Shown: positions 23,911 to 29,817 of the stretch, piece by piece
Numbering within the stretch: the stretch's first letter is position 1
Layout: each line of letters begins with the position of its first letter
From: a virus
Virus record (IMG/VR): IMGVR_UViG_3300010397_000032
Coordinates: 1 to 40,107 of that record
Reading direction: 5' to 3' (one strand)
Length of the DNA stretch: 40,107 bases
The notes under the pieces: generated by a model
What the model was told of the DNA's origin: nothing
Database searches by the model: none
Seen by the model: the letters and a program-made list of their open reading frames with translations, nothing else
Position numbers and translations under genes: made by a program

Positions 23911-24476
23911 TGCTCCAGAAACAGGTCGGGCTCGCCTTCGCGTCTCTGGCGGTGGTGGCCACGGTGTTCAACCTCGCCTTTGACCACTCCCTGCAAGCCC
24001 CCTTCAACGCAGTGGAGAACCTTCTCATGGCCGCGCTGTTCCTGTTCACCGTCACCCGCTCCGGGAAGCTTGGCCAAGGGCTTCAAGTCCTCGCCGTAGC
24101 CCTCGGAGCCTTCATCTCTTTCCGCCTCTCCGATACCCCGTTCTTCGGTATCGCCATGGTCAACGTGGCAATCATCCTGCTCTACGCTTACGGAGGCTAC
24201 AAGACTTTCCAGGGGGGCAAGGTCCTTCTGACTATCGCGACCATCTTCGGTATCTCGTTCTTTGCCATCGCGGATTTCATCGGGCTTTCTCCCGAGACAT
24301 TCTTCAAGGCGGTAACCTGGACTGCGTTTGTCTGCGTATTCTGGCTCTTTCAGTGGCTGGTGGTTAAGGATATCCATCGGAGGTTCCATGCTGAGTTTGC
24401 GGCTGATCTCATTGCCCAAAATAGGGCTCTCCTCGAATCAGAAAAACATCGGTGCGAAGATGCCGAGCCAGATTGA
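23910..24476 (+). CDS. Multi-pass membrane protein, 188 residues
   Basis: ATG 23910 overlaps the previous stop; an open frame further upstream has no support. Six hydrophobic segments are visible (about 4-25, 30-48, 57-74, 80-99, 107-127, 131-152) followed by a charged cytoplasmic tail (KDIHRRFHAEF). It opens a group of four small membrane proteins. Holins usually have one to four segments, so it could be a holin partner or an unrelated envelope protein. Confidence 0.55.
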   Translation: MLQKQVGLAFASLAVVATVFNLAFDHSLQAPFNAVENLLMAALFLFTVTRSGKLGQGLQVLAVALGAFISFRLSDTPFFGIAMVNVAIILLYAYGGYKTFQGGKVLLTIATIFGISFFAIADFIGLSPETFFKAVTWTAFVCVFWLFQWLVVKDIHRRFHAEFAADLIAQNRALLESEKHRCEDAEPD

Positions 24477-24795
24477 GCGGATCATGGCCCTTGAAGTGCG
24501 CCAAGAGGCACAAGAGAAGCAGAATCGCGAGGCGTTGGCCGCTGTGGTGGTCCAGGTGAATGGAGTGCATCAGGAAGTCAAGGCTTTTGAAAGCGTCCTC
24601 ACCGGTATCAACGATTCTCTAGTGATCCTTGTCGACGACAAGAAGCGCCGAGAAGTCATAGAGGTTCAGCGCAATTCCGGACCCTGGGGCAAGTTCCGCG
24701 ACAAGCTCATAGAGGCTCTCGCCACCCTCGTCGTGGCTGGGATCATCTCGGGCATCTGGCTGGGCATCGTGGCCTATGTGAAGGCGCATCCATGA
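24460..24795 (+). CDS. Coiled-coil protein with C-terminal membrane segment (XhlA-like)
   Basis: ATG 24460 gives 111 residues; ATG 24484 is a shorter alternative. Residues about 5-75 are a charged coiled coil (EVRQEAQEKQNREAL), and residues about 85-107 are one membrane helix (ATLVVAGIISGIWLGIVAYV). This layout recalls XhlA-type hemolysin/holin-accessory proteins, by topology only. It overlaps the upstream gene by 17 bases and the next by 4. Confidence 0.5.
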   Translation: MPSQIERIMALEVRQEAQEKQNREALAAVVVQVNGVHQEVKAFESVLTGINDSLVILVDDKKRREVIEVQRNSGPWGKFRDKLIEALATLVVAGIISGIWLGIVAYVKAHP

Positions 24796-25025
24796 CTATC
24801 GACTGGTCCATGCTCGGTGCAATCGCGGTAGTCGTCACGGCTATCGTGAGCGTTGCTATGGGGGTTCTCAACCTCAAGCTAGAGCCCATCCGGCAACTGG
24901 TTCAAGAGAAGATCAACGCCGCCAACCGTGGTATCGAAGCCATCAAGGAGATGGATATCCGCGTCCGAGAACTTGAACGCCGTGTAGATGTGATTGAAGA
25001 CCGCGAGGACCGCCATGAGTCTTAA
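24792..25025 (+). CDS. Membrane helix plus coiled coil, 77 residues
   Basis: ATGA-coupled. One N-terminal membrane helix (LGAIAVVVTAIVSVAMGVL, about 8-26) is followed by a coiled coil (about 35-77) ending in VDVIEDREDRHES. It is the mirror layout of its upstream neighbour, so the two could pair through their coiled coils on the same or opposite face of the inner membrane. A role in lysis is plausible but not shown. Confidence 0.5.
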   Translation: MTIDWSMLGAIAVVVTAIVSVAMGVLNLKLEPIRQLVQEKINAANRGIEAIKEMDIRVRELERRVDVIEDREDRHES

Positions 25026-25323
25026 GAAGTTCTTCAGCGCCTGGGATGAGATTCTCGTCTACCTCGCCACCCTCCTCGGCGTGATCCTCGCGCAAGTCCT
25101 GCCTCCCTTCAAAGCTGGCGCACCTATCGACCCCGACGTGTTTAAGCATGGACGGCTGTTTGTAGCCCTTCTGGTGGCGTTCTACTGCGTGTTACAGGAA
25201 GAGTCGAGGGTAACTCCGGGAACAGACCCAGAGCTAGCTAGAGCGGGGAAACGGCGCAACCTCAAGAGCCGGTTGTCTACCGCGATCACGCACGGAGTCA
25301 CTTGGACGACGTTCATATCTTGA
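25015..25323 (+). CDS. Holin-like membrane protein, 102 residues
   Basis: ATG 25015 overlaps the upstream gene by 11 bases. Two hydrophobic segments (EILVYLATLLGVILAQVLP, about 12-30, and LFVALLVAFYCVLQ, about 48-61) are followed by a charged, basic C-terminal tail, as in class II-type holins. It is the last gene before the structured non-coding region, and the best holin candidate in the cluster. Confidence 0.5.
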   Translation: MSLKKFFSAWDEILVYLATLLGVILAQVLPPFKAGAPIDPDVFKHGRLFVALLVAFYCVLQEESRVTPGTDPELARAGKRRNLKSRLSTAITHGVTWTTFIS

Positions 25324-25335
25324 CGGCCTTCTTGG

Positions 25336-25360
25336 GCGGGTATAGAGTGCAGATATCCGC
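25336..25360 (+). ncRNA. Hairpin at the start of the non-coding region
   Basis: GCGGGTAT (25336-25343) pairs with ATATCCGC (25353-25360) across a 9-base loop, with one G-U pair. No U-run follows. The 533-base stretch 25324-25856 holds no convincing gene but several such structures. Confidence 0.4.
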
Positions 25361-25436
25361 TGAGTGAGTCCGGTAGTCCACGTTAGGGATTCAACACCGC
25401 TAGTGGAGGGTGTCGGAAACGGCTTGGTCGAAACCC

Positions 25437-25463
25437 TGGTGTCGGGTCCGCAACCCGGCATTG
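25437..25463 (+). ncRNA. Strong hairpin with TCCGCAA loop
   Basis: TGTCGGG (25440-25446) pairs with CCCGGCA (25454-25460) around a 7-base loop TCCGCAA, and weaker pairs extend outward. Stem and loop lengths fit a tRNA arm, but no cloverleaf can be completed around it. A similar GG-ATCCGTAA-CC hairpin occurs at 28370-28387. Confidence 0.4.
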
Positions 25464-25499
25464 GATTGACTAGGGCTCTTCTGCGGAGGAGTCTTTCTT

Positions 25500-25576
25500 T
25501 CGGGACGACGGACAGCGCGGACGATGCAAGAACGTCTGTCTAGGCTGGTCCGTGGGTTCAAAGCCAGCGTCCCGGC
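25500..25576 (+). tRNA. tRNA-like element, degenerate, possible GCA (Cys-type) anticodon
   Basis: A 7-bp acceptor can form between TCGGGAC (25500-25506) and GTCCCGG (25569-25575, one U-G pair). A T-arm GTGGG-TTCAAAG-CCAGC (25552-25568) has one mismatch. The middle holds GGACG-ATGCAAGAA-CGTCT, an anticodon-like arm with GCA but a 9-base loop, followed by GTCTAG as in tRNA-Cys variable loops. Only about 12 bases remain for the D-arm. It is either a decayed tRNA or a tRNA mimic. Confidence 0.35.
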
Positions 25577-25579
25577 TAT

Positions 25580-25705
25580 GACAGTGTGGCGGAGTGGCCT
25601 AACGCTGATAATACCGGATGAGGCCCGGTAACATAGATAGTCCCTGGAAATTGGTCGCTATGGACGTCATTCTGGGGACCGCAAGTTCGAATCTTGTCGC
25701 TGTCA
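25580..25705 (+). tRNA. Class II tRNA-like element with about 40 extra bases
   Basis: The ends are canonical: acceptor GACAGTG (25580-25586) with CGCTGTC (25698-25704), T8-G9, a class II D-arm GCG-GAGTGGCCTAA-CGC (25589-25605) and T-arm GCAAG-TTCGAAT-CTTGT (25681-25697). A 5-bp arm ACCGG-ATGAGGC-CCGGT (25613-25629) would show a GAG (Leu) anticodon, but seven or eight unpaired bases precede it and about 50 follow. Total length is about 125 instead of about 87. It could be a tRNA with an insertion, a tRNA-like RNA or a decayed gene. No CCA is encoded. Confidence 0.45.
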
Positions 25706-25713
25706 TTTTTCAT

Positions 25714-25742
25714 TTGACTTCCACCCGAAACGGTGCTAGTCT
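25714..25742 (+). promoter_or_regulatory. Sigma70-type promoter after the tRNA-like elements
   Basis: TTGACT (25714-25719), a 17-base spacer and TAGTCT (25737-25742). The predicted start is near 25749. A strong terminator lies only 50-85 bases downstream, so this promoter makes either a short RNA or an attenuated leader for the peptidase gene. Confidence 0.55.
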
Positions 25743-25795
25743 GTTCATGAGTGTTCGTGCGGCAGTACAACGCATGAGCGATCACCCCTCCTTTT

Positions 25796-25834
25796 CCCTC
25801 CCCGCCGATTTCTCACCGGTTGGGAGGGTTTTTT
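25796..25834 (+). terminator. Rho-independent terminator / attenuator
   Basis: CCCTCCC (25796-25802) pairs with GGGAGGG (25822-25828), with an inner CCG/CGG helix, followed by TTTTTT. It ends transcripts before the peptidase gene at 25857. A 30-codon open frame starting at 25748 reads through it and stops just after it, which would suit a leader peptide, but nothing else supports that. Confidence 0.85.
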
Positions 25835-25856
25835 CATAGTGGGGCAGGAGGTTTCT

Positions 25857-26342
25857 ATGGTGTACCAGACGAATCGCTTACTCTCCCCCGCCCTCAACCA
25901 CTACGGCTGTGCCTTCACCGTTCTCTCCGCATTCCGCGAGGTCTCTGGTCCCAAGTGGCGCGTTCATGAGTTTGGAGCTGCCTGGGAAACCGCGGTCGAT
26001 AAGGGCCTGGTTACCGCTGACCTGAACGCAGACGGTGACATGGATGACGACGGCGAGGCTGAAATCACCGACTGGCAGGCACTCGCGAACTTCCTCGGGC
26101 TGAAGCTTCAATATCTCGGCAAGAAACGCCTCGCTGACGCCGCACAGTTCGACGGTCCCGGCTACTGGGTGCTGACCTCGTGGCACAACGACCGTACCGG
26201 CTTCACCCACTGGGTCCGTGGCAGGACTCGCCCCGTTGACTTCGACCCCATCCAAGGAGGATCTATCACGGTCCAGGAAGGCTACCCAATGGAACTGACT
26301 CCTGATGGGCGCGGCGGTCTGCGCGTATTCAAGGTGCTGTGA
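25857..26342 (+). CDS. Papain/C39-like cysteine peptidase family protein (DUF261-type), endolysin candidate
   Basis: ATG 25857 has CAGGAGG at a good distance. The 161 residues start VYQTNRLLSPALNHYGCAF, with a conserved NxxGC placing Cys18 as the likely nucleophile. His118 lies in TGFTHWVRG and Asp130 in VDFDP, a Cys-His-Asp order as in C39-like peptidases. A D-x-N-x-D-G loop (about 55-66) looks able to bind calcium. Its place after the holin-like genes suggests peptidoglycan cleavage, but a role in virion or host protein processing is possible. Family naming is from memory. Confidence 0.5.
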   Translation: MVYQTNRLLSPALNHYGCAFTVLSAFREVSGPKWRVHEFGAAWETAVDKGLVTADLNADGDMDDDGEAEITDWQALANFLGLKLQYLGKKRLADAAQFDGPGYWVLTSWHNDRTGFTHWVRGRTRPVDFDPIQGGSITVQEGYPMELTPDGRGGLRVFKVL

Positions 26343-26485
26343 TGAGTGAAGCAGAGGAGGATGAACTTGATTACCAAGACGCGATTCGTGCCTACGGGGA
26401 CTACCTCGACAATCCATCTAGCGTTCCTCTCAGCCAACTCCTCCACGAAAACGGTTTGGATCGGACCAATACCGAAGAAACTTAG
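26342..26485 (+). CDS. Hypothetical acidic 47-residue protein
   Basis: ATGA-coupled to the peptidase gene. The product begins SEAEEDELDYQDAIRAYGDY and is acidic and helical. No family recognised. A second open frame of 54 codons overlaps it from 26361, but its ribosome site is too close to the ATG. Confidence 0.4.
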   Translation: MSEAEEDELDYQDAIRAYGDYLDNPSSVPLSQLLHENGLDRTNTEET

Positions 26486-26534
26486 CTTGTGGAAGCGCAT
26501 CATTAGACTGTTTGGGATGAATTAGGAGGATTCT

Positions 26535-26768
26535 ATGACTATCAAACTTTCGACAGGGAAGGAAATCGATCTGACCGCGGATGAGTTGGGCGAATTACTC
26601 GGCAAATCTACGGTAGTGATTCTTCAACCGGCACCCGTTCAGACGCCGTTCTATCCCTACTATCCGTCATGGCCTAATAATCCTTGGCTTAGCAGATCGG
26701 GCGGAACTTCCGGCAAGCTTTGGGATGGAGTGTCATTCACGACGGGCGCAACCGCCTATCTAAATTAG
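26535..26768 (+). CDS. Hypothetical protein, 77 residues
   Basis: AGGAGG lies eight bases before ATG 26535, a strong site. The N-terminal part (TIKLSTGKEIDLTADELGEL) is a short beta-helix unit. The centre is Pro/Tyr-rich (FYPYYPSWPNNPW) and the C-terminus Gly/Ser/Thr-rich. It lies between the peptidase and the spanin-like pair. Function unknown. Confidence 0.5.
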   Translation: MTIKLSTGKEIDLTADELGELLGKSTVVILQPAPVQTPFYPYYPSWPNNPWLSRSGGTSGKLWDGVSFTTGATAYLN

Positions 26769-26777
26769 GGCGCCTAG

Positions 26778-27308
26778 GTGTGTTCAAAAAGCTCCTTCCC
26801 CTGGCTGGCCTTCTGGTTTCTGGTATTGCTATCGGGTGGTATCTCGGTGCACATCCATGGACAACCTCTGACGACAGCGCAACCGACACCGAGCGTGCCG
26901 CAATCATCCTCCATGCAACCGAGCGGGAAACCAACCTTCGACAATCGCTTGAAGGAAGCTCTAGAGCTGGCGAGAAGCTCGCTCACGATCTTGGAGCAAG
27001 TGAGGACCGAAGCCGACGACTGGCGGCTGGACTCCGAGAAATGGCAAGCCGAGGCGTTGGAGTTGTCAGCGGAATTGATGAAAGCGCGCAAGGACTCCGA
27101 CGACTTATCAGCATCCTTGAAAGCCTCGTTGCTTCAAGAGAAGGCCCTTAGCGACGCTGTAGACGCTCTTCGGGACGAGGACACCAAGATCATCACCCAA
27201 ACCCGCAGGGAGCGCGACGACGCCATGGCGGGGGCTCTGTGGGGCTATGCCGTGGGCGCGGTCGGGGGTGTGGTGCCTATAGTGATCTGGTTTCTGCACG
27301 GCAACTAG
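26778..27308 (+). CDS. Overlapping coiled-coil membrane protein in a second frame
   Basis: GTG 26778 gives 176 residues; an internal ATG at 26913 gives 131. With the longer form there is an N-terminal hydrophobic segment (WLAFWFLVLLSGGISVHI), a Pro/Ser/Thr/Gln-rich linker (about 29-50), a long coiled coil (about 55-145) and a C-terminal membrane helix (GYAVGAVGGVVPIVIWFL). It fully overlaps the i-spanin-like frame and continues 157 bases beyond. Lipobox is absent, so it is not a standard Rz1. The clean protein-like character of both frames suggests dual coding, but only one may be real. Confidence 0.45.
   Translation: MCSKSSFPWLAFWFLVLLSGGISVHIHGQPLTTAQPTPSVPQSSSMQPSGKPTFDNRLKEALELARSSLTILEQVRTEADDWRLDSEKWQAEALELSAELMKARKDSDDLSASLKASLLQEKALSDAVDALRDEDTKIITQTRRERDDAMAGALWGYAVGAVGGVVPIVIWFLHGN
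26780..27151 (+). CDS. Inner-membrane spanin-like protein (Rz-type)
   Basis: GTG 26780 gives 123 residues: FKKLLPLAGLLVSGIAIGWY is an N-terminal membrane helix after two lysines, followed by a periplasmic charged helical region (about 38-123) with ERETNLRQSLEGSSRAGEKL and a LEREMAS-like repeat pattern common in phage Rz-like i-spanins. Such proteins fuse inner and outer membranes at lysis in Gram-negative hosts. A second gene overlaps almost its whole length in another frame. The ribosome site is weak, so coupling to the gene ending at 26768 is likely. Confidence 0.5.
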   Translation: MFKKLLPLAGLLVSGIAIGWYLGAHPWTTSDDSATDTERAAIILHATERETNLRQSLEGSSRAGEKLAHDLGASEDRSRRLAAGLREMASRGVGVVSGIDESAQGLRRLISILESLVASREGP

Positions 27309-27324
27309 AAAGTGAAAATAGTAC

Positions 27325-27353
27325 TTGCAATCTTTCTCGGGTGGGTGTAGACT
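27325..27353 (+). promoter_or_regulatory. Promoter for the early region
   Basis: TTGCAA (27325-27330), a 17-base spacer and TAGACT (27348-27353), followed by the AAAGGAGGG site and ATG at 27382. The 3' part of the spacer plus -10, GGGTGTAGACT, recurs as GGGTGTAGAAT in the promoter at 32002. It divides the late genes from the early/replication region. Confidence 0.6.
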
Positions 27354-27381
27354 TACTTCAAGCTCAAAGGAGGGCGAGAAG

Positions 27382-27618
27382 ATGGCAGATAGGAAGGTTT
27401 TCGCGTCGAAGCTCGGCCTTGATCTTTCGATCATGGCGCGGGAGAAAGTGGTCATCACTTCCTACAATCAGCCGGGCCACGGTGGCATTCAGAGAATCCG
27501 AGACGACAAGGACAGAATCGTCCGGTTTGACACAATGATGGAAATGGTCAGAACCCACCGCGACTGCGTGAAGATTTCCAGCGATGGCCCGGACGTTACG
27601 ATATACACCTTCAACTAA
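27382..27618 (+). CDS. Hypothetical early protein, 78 residues
   Basis: ATG 27382 has AAAGGAGGG at 27366-27374, one of the strongest sites in the window, directly after a promoter. The product (MADRKVFASKLGLDLSIMAR) is an alpha/beta mini-protein with no recognised family. First-gene position after an early promoter suggests a host-takeover or regulatory role, which is inference. Confidence 0.5.
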   Translation: MADRKVFASKLGLDLSIMAREKVVITSYNQPGHGGIQRIRDDKDRIVRFDTMMEMVRTHRDCVKISSDGPDVTIYTFN

Positions 27619-27619
27619 C

Positions 27620-27649
27620 GCCCCTTCACCGAGGGGGCCTAGCTAGACT
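27620..27649 (+). promoter_or_regulatory. Hairpin and TAGACT box before the next early gene
   Basis: CCCCT (27621-27625) pairs with AGGGG (27632-27636) but lacks a U-run, so termination would be weak. TAGACT at 27644-27649 matches the -10 at 27348, but no -35 is seen 16-18 bases upstream. It may be a weak or activated promoter. Confidence 0.25.
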
Positions 27650-27680
27650 TATGGCTACAGTTCCAAAGGAGGGACGTGGA

Positions 27681-27887
27681 ATGGACAGAGGAGACGCTTT
27701 GTTGATCGCGGCAAATGTGGTCAAGGAAAAGGCTCGGCGCGTGGCTCGTGAAACTGCCACAACTTCGCTTGAGGATGCGGTTAGGCTTGCGCAAGTTTAC
27801 GATACTATCATGTACGGCGTCAGGGAGGCTAACAAGCCTTCTCAGATCGAGGACAACCGCCGTGCGTTGGCTAAGGGGATCTACTGA
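27681..27887 (+). CDS. Hypothetical early protein, 68 residues
   Basis: ATG 27681 is preferred to ATG 27651 because AAAGGAGGG lies 8 bases upstream. The product MDRGDALLIAANVVKEKARR is helical and charged throughout, with no family recognised. It is ATGA-coupled to a small basic protein. Confidence 0.5.
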   Translation: MDRGDALLIAANVVKEKARRVARETATTSLEDAVRLAQVYDTIMYGVREANKPSQIEDNRRALAKGIY

Positions 27888-28015
27888 TGAAATCTCCCCG
27901 ACACAAAGGCAAAGACACCTACCACACCAAACGCGCCAAGCTGTCCCAGCAGACCCGTGCCGAACGCAAGGCGCACAAGACCCGCGGCGTGGCGTTGCTA
28001 GAGGGCCCGGAATGA
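27887..28015 (+). CDS. Very basic 42-residue protein
   Basis: ATGA-coupled. MKSPRHKGKDTYHTKRAKLS and the following QQTRAERKAHKTRGV are rich in Lys, Arg and His, suggesting nucleic-acid binding. No family recognised. Coupled at both ends. Confidence 0.45.
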   Translation: MKSPRHKGKDTYHTKRAKLSQQTRAERKAHKTRGVALLEGPE

Positions 28016-28326
28016 TTGACCTCCCCGAACTTCGCGCCCACCGGGCCAAGCTCGAAGCCCTTGAGGCGTTCCTGGCGACGCTCCCCCCATTGGTCACCGG
28101 GCTCATGAACTGGTTCAACCCCGACGACCCCGGCATGACTGTGATGGCACGGCACGGGCTGTCCGTCAAGGATGGCTCACCGCTCATCGAAGCGTGGCTT
28201 GATGAGGTTCGCAAGGCTGGGCGTCCCGTGGGATATCTCATCTGGGAGCCCGATGTCCCCTCATCGCCCTTCATGATCGCCACTACACCGGAGTTGCCGG
28301 GAATCAAGTTTCGACTATTCCGTTAA
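28012..28326 (+). CDS. Hypothetical protein, 104 residues
   Basis: ATG 28012 overlaps the upstream stop (ATGA). The product begins with a helix (MIDLPELRAHRAKLEALEAF), then an alpha/beta segment with WFNPDDPGM and a final GYLIWEPDVPSSPFMIATTP stretch. No family recognised. It is the last gene before a 194-base non-coding gap. Confidence 0.5.
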   Translation: MIDLPELRAHRAKLEALEAFLATLPPLVTGLMNWFNPDDPGMTVMARHGLSVKDGSPLIEAWLDEVRKAGRPVGYLIWEPDVPSSPFMIATTPELPGIKFRLFR

Positions 28327-28327
28327 G

Positions 28328-28406
28328 CTGGGAGAACGTCTTGAGCATACGAGCGGTGGCAGAGCCCGCGCCGGATCCGTAACCGGCTGGTGAGCCCCTT
28401 TCCCAG
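28328..28406 (+). ncRNA. Cloverleaf-like structured element
   Basis: CTGGGAG (28328-28334) pairs with TTCCCAG (28400-28406, one G-U), enclosing arms GCGG/CCGC (28353-28356 with 28366-28369) and GCCGG-ATCCGTAA-CCGGC (28370-28387). The size of 79 bases is tRNA-like, but no anticodon or normal T-loop is seen. The whole gap 28327-28520 shows no gene. Confidence 0.3.
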
Positions 28407-28411
28407 GCACT

Positions 28412-28430
28412 CCCCTAGCCACGTTAGGGG
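28412..28430 (+). ncRNA. Hairpin carrying the repeated CCACGTTAGGG string
   Basis: CCCCTA (28412-28417) pairs with TAGGGG (28425-28430) across a 7-base loop GCCACGT. There is no U-run. The string CCACGTTAGGG at 28419-28429 also occurs at 25378-25388 in the other non-coding region. Confidence 0.4.
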
Positions 28431-28520
28431 CCCCGCCGACTAGCAGAGAGCTTGACACCGTAGCAAGTGGTACACCTCGTGCGAGGCGAGGAGTTGGCAT
28501 TTCCCAAAGGAGGGAACAAC

Positions 28521-29048
28521 ATGACGATGTACGATCACGTCGAGGAATACGCGGCGCTCAAGAGCCTTATCGACGAGGCTGTGATTGACGCCGACGGCAA
28601 CCCCAAGGAACTCGACGACAGCACCCGCGCTCTCATCGCTGAGATGGCTGAGCAGTGGAAGGCTGACTTTCAGCACAAGGCCGAGCGCGTGTGCCGGTTT
28701 CGCGCCGACACCCAGGCGCATATCGACGCTTGCAAGGCGGAGGCCGCGAGACTTTCCGCTCGGGCCAAGGTCTACGAAACCCGTCTGCGTGGGCTCAACT
28801 TTCTGATTCAATCCACCATGGGCCTCCTCGGCCTCAAGAAGATGGACGCTGGGACCTTCGCGCTGACCATTGCCAAGAATCCTCCGTCGCTGGTTGTGGA
28901 CGACGCCGAGAAAATCCCCGCCGACTACTTCAATCTCATACCTTCCACCACGGCGCTGGACAATGCCCGCGTCAAGGCCGCGCTTTCCGATGGCCTCGCG
29001 GTCCCTGGTGCGCGGTTGGTTCAGGGTGAATCCCTCCGGGTGCGCTGA
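28521..29048 (+). CDS. Gp157-like protein (siphovirus Gp157 family)
   Basis: ATG 28521 has AAAGGAGGG upstream. The 175 residues follow the Gp157 layout: helical acidic first half with the spaced basic KAEAARLSARAKVYETRLRG segment, then FALTIAKNPPSLVVDDAEKI, PADYF and the ending GLAVPGARLVQGESLRVR. Family members are usually next to phage recombination genes, as here with ERF directly downstream (one-base overlap). In Streptococcus phages Gp157 was tied to phage resistance; its activity is not settled. Confidence 0.8.
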   Translation: MTMYDHVEEYAALKSLIDEAVIDADGNPKELDDSTRALIAEMAEQWKADFQHKAERVCRFRADTQAHIDACKAEAARLSARAKVYETRLRGLNFLIQSTMGLLGLKKMDAGTFALTIAKNPPSLVVDDAEKIPADYFNLIPSTTALDNARVKAALSDGLAVPGARLVQGESLRVR

Positions 29049-29662
29049 TGGAACACAAAGACATTCACGCCGCAATGGTCGCCATCATGGGCGCTGTTGG
29101 TCCTATCGCCAAGGACCGCAAGAATGAAGGCCAGGGCTATAAGTTCCGGGGCGTAGACGACGTATACCAGGGCTTACAGGCAATCATGTCCGCGAACGGG
29201 GTTTACACCACCTCAAGGGTGAGCGACGTCGTGCGAGTCGACCGTACTACGAAATCCGGGGGGCTATCCATCGGGGTATCGTGCCTAGTTGAGTTCACCT
29301 TCCATCACTCGACTGGCGGTTCCGTGACGAGTCAGGTGATCGGCGAAGGCATGGACTCGGGGGACAAGGCGTCCAACAAAGCTATGAGCGTGGCGCACAA
29401 GTATGCGCTTCTCCAAGCCTTCATGATCCCTACGTCTGAACCAAAGGACCCCGAGGAAGAAAACCATGACCTCGTGGACCGTGGCGCGGCAAAGAGGGAA
29501 TCCGTTCTCGCTTTCCTGTCGCGCTACAAGTCTAACTTTGATCCGGATCAAATCAAGGAGCTATCTTCCATGCTCTCCAAGGCTGGCACCGTAGAGAAGG
29601 ACCTCTACGCCGTCGAGGATCAAGCCAAAACGTTCCTTGCGTCGAATGGGGTGATTTGGTGA
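29048..29662 (+). CDS. erf: ERF family single-strand annealing protein
   Basis: The 204 residues show the ERF core: GYKFRGVDDVYQGLQAIMSA near 30-50, then a beta-rich middle and GEGMDSGDKASNKAMSVAHK with YALLQAFMIPT, the most conserved ERF stretch. The C-terminal about 60 residues are a variable helical tail. It anneals complementary single strands for recombination and for circularising terminally redundant DNA, as P22 Erf does. No partner exonuclease gene is obvious nearby. It starts by one-base overlap with the Gp157-like gene. Confidence 0.85.
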   Translation: MEHKDIHAAMVAIMGAVGPIAKDRKNEGQGYKFRGVDDVYQGLQAIMSANGVYTTSRVSDVVRVDRTTKSGGLSIGVSCLVEFTFHHSTGGSVTSQVIGEGMDSGDKASNKAMSVAHKYALLQAFMIPTSEPKDPEEENHDLVDRGAAKRESVLAFLSRYKSNFDPDQIKELSSMLSKAGTVEKDLYAVEDQAKTFLASNGVIW

Positions 29663-29817
29663 GTGACCAAGCACAGGCCCTACGTGACTTAGTTGAACGC
29701 GAAGGCAAGGCAGACGCCCCGCACACTCCGACGCACCCCGAGACCTTCGAGGACTACCAAACCAAGTTCGCCTTTGCGCGGGTACGGGAAGAGATGAAGA
29801 GAGGAGATAGATCATGA
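29659..29817 (+). CDS. Hypothetical 52-residue protein, GTG start
   Basis: GTG 29659 overlaps the ERF stop as GTGA and the ORF ends in ATGA with the next gene. The product (SDQAQALRDLVEREGKADAP, then a polar middle and KFAFARVREEMKRGDRS) is charged. No family recognised, but tight coupling on both sides supports coding. Confidence 0.45.
   Translation: MSDQAQALRDLVEREGKADAPHTPTHPETFEDYQTKFAFARVREEMKRGDRS

Noticed and set aside
26361-26525. 54-codon forward ORF overlapping the 47-residue acidic gene
   Set aside because: The GAGGAGG sequence directly abuts the ATG, too close for a working ribosome site, while the other frame is ATGA-coupled. It ends next to the following ribosome site, so a small chance of coding remains.
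28452-28457. TTGACA as a promoter for the Gp157-ERF operon
   Set aside because: The -35 is perfect, but no -10-like hexamer occurs 16-18 bases downstream. A non-standard promoter is possible but not supported.
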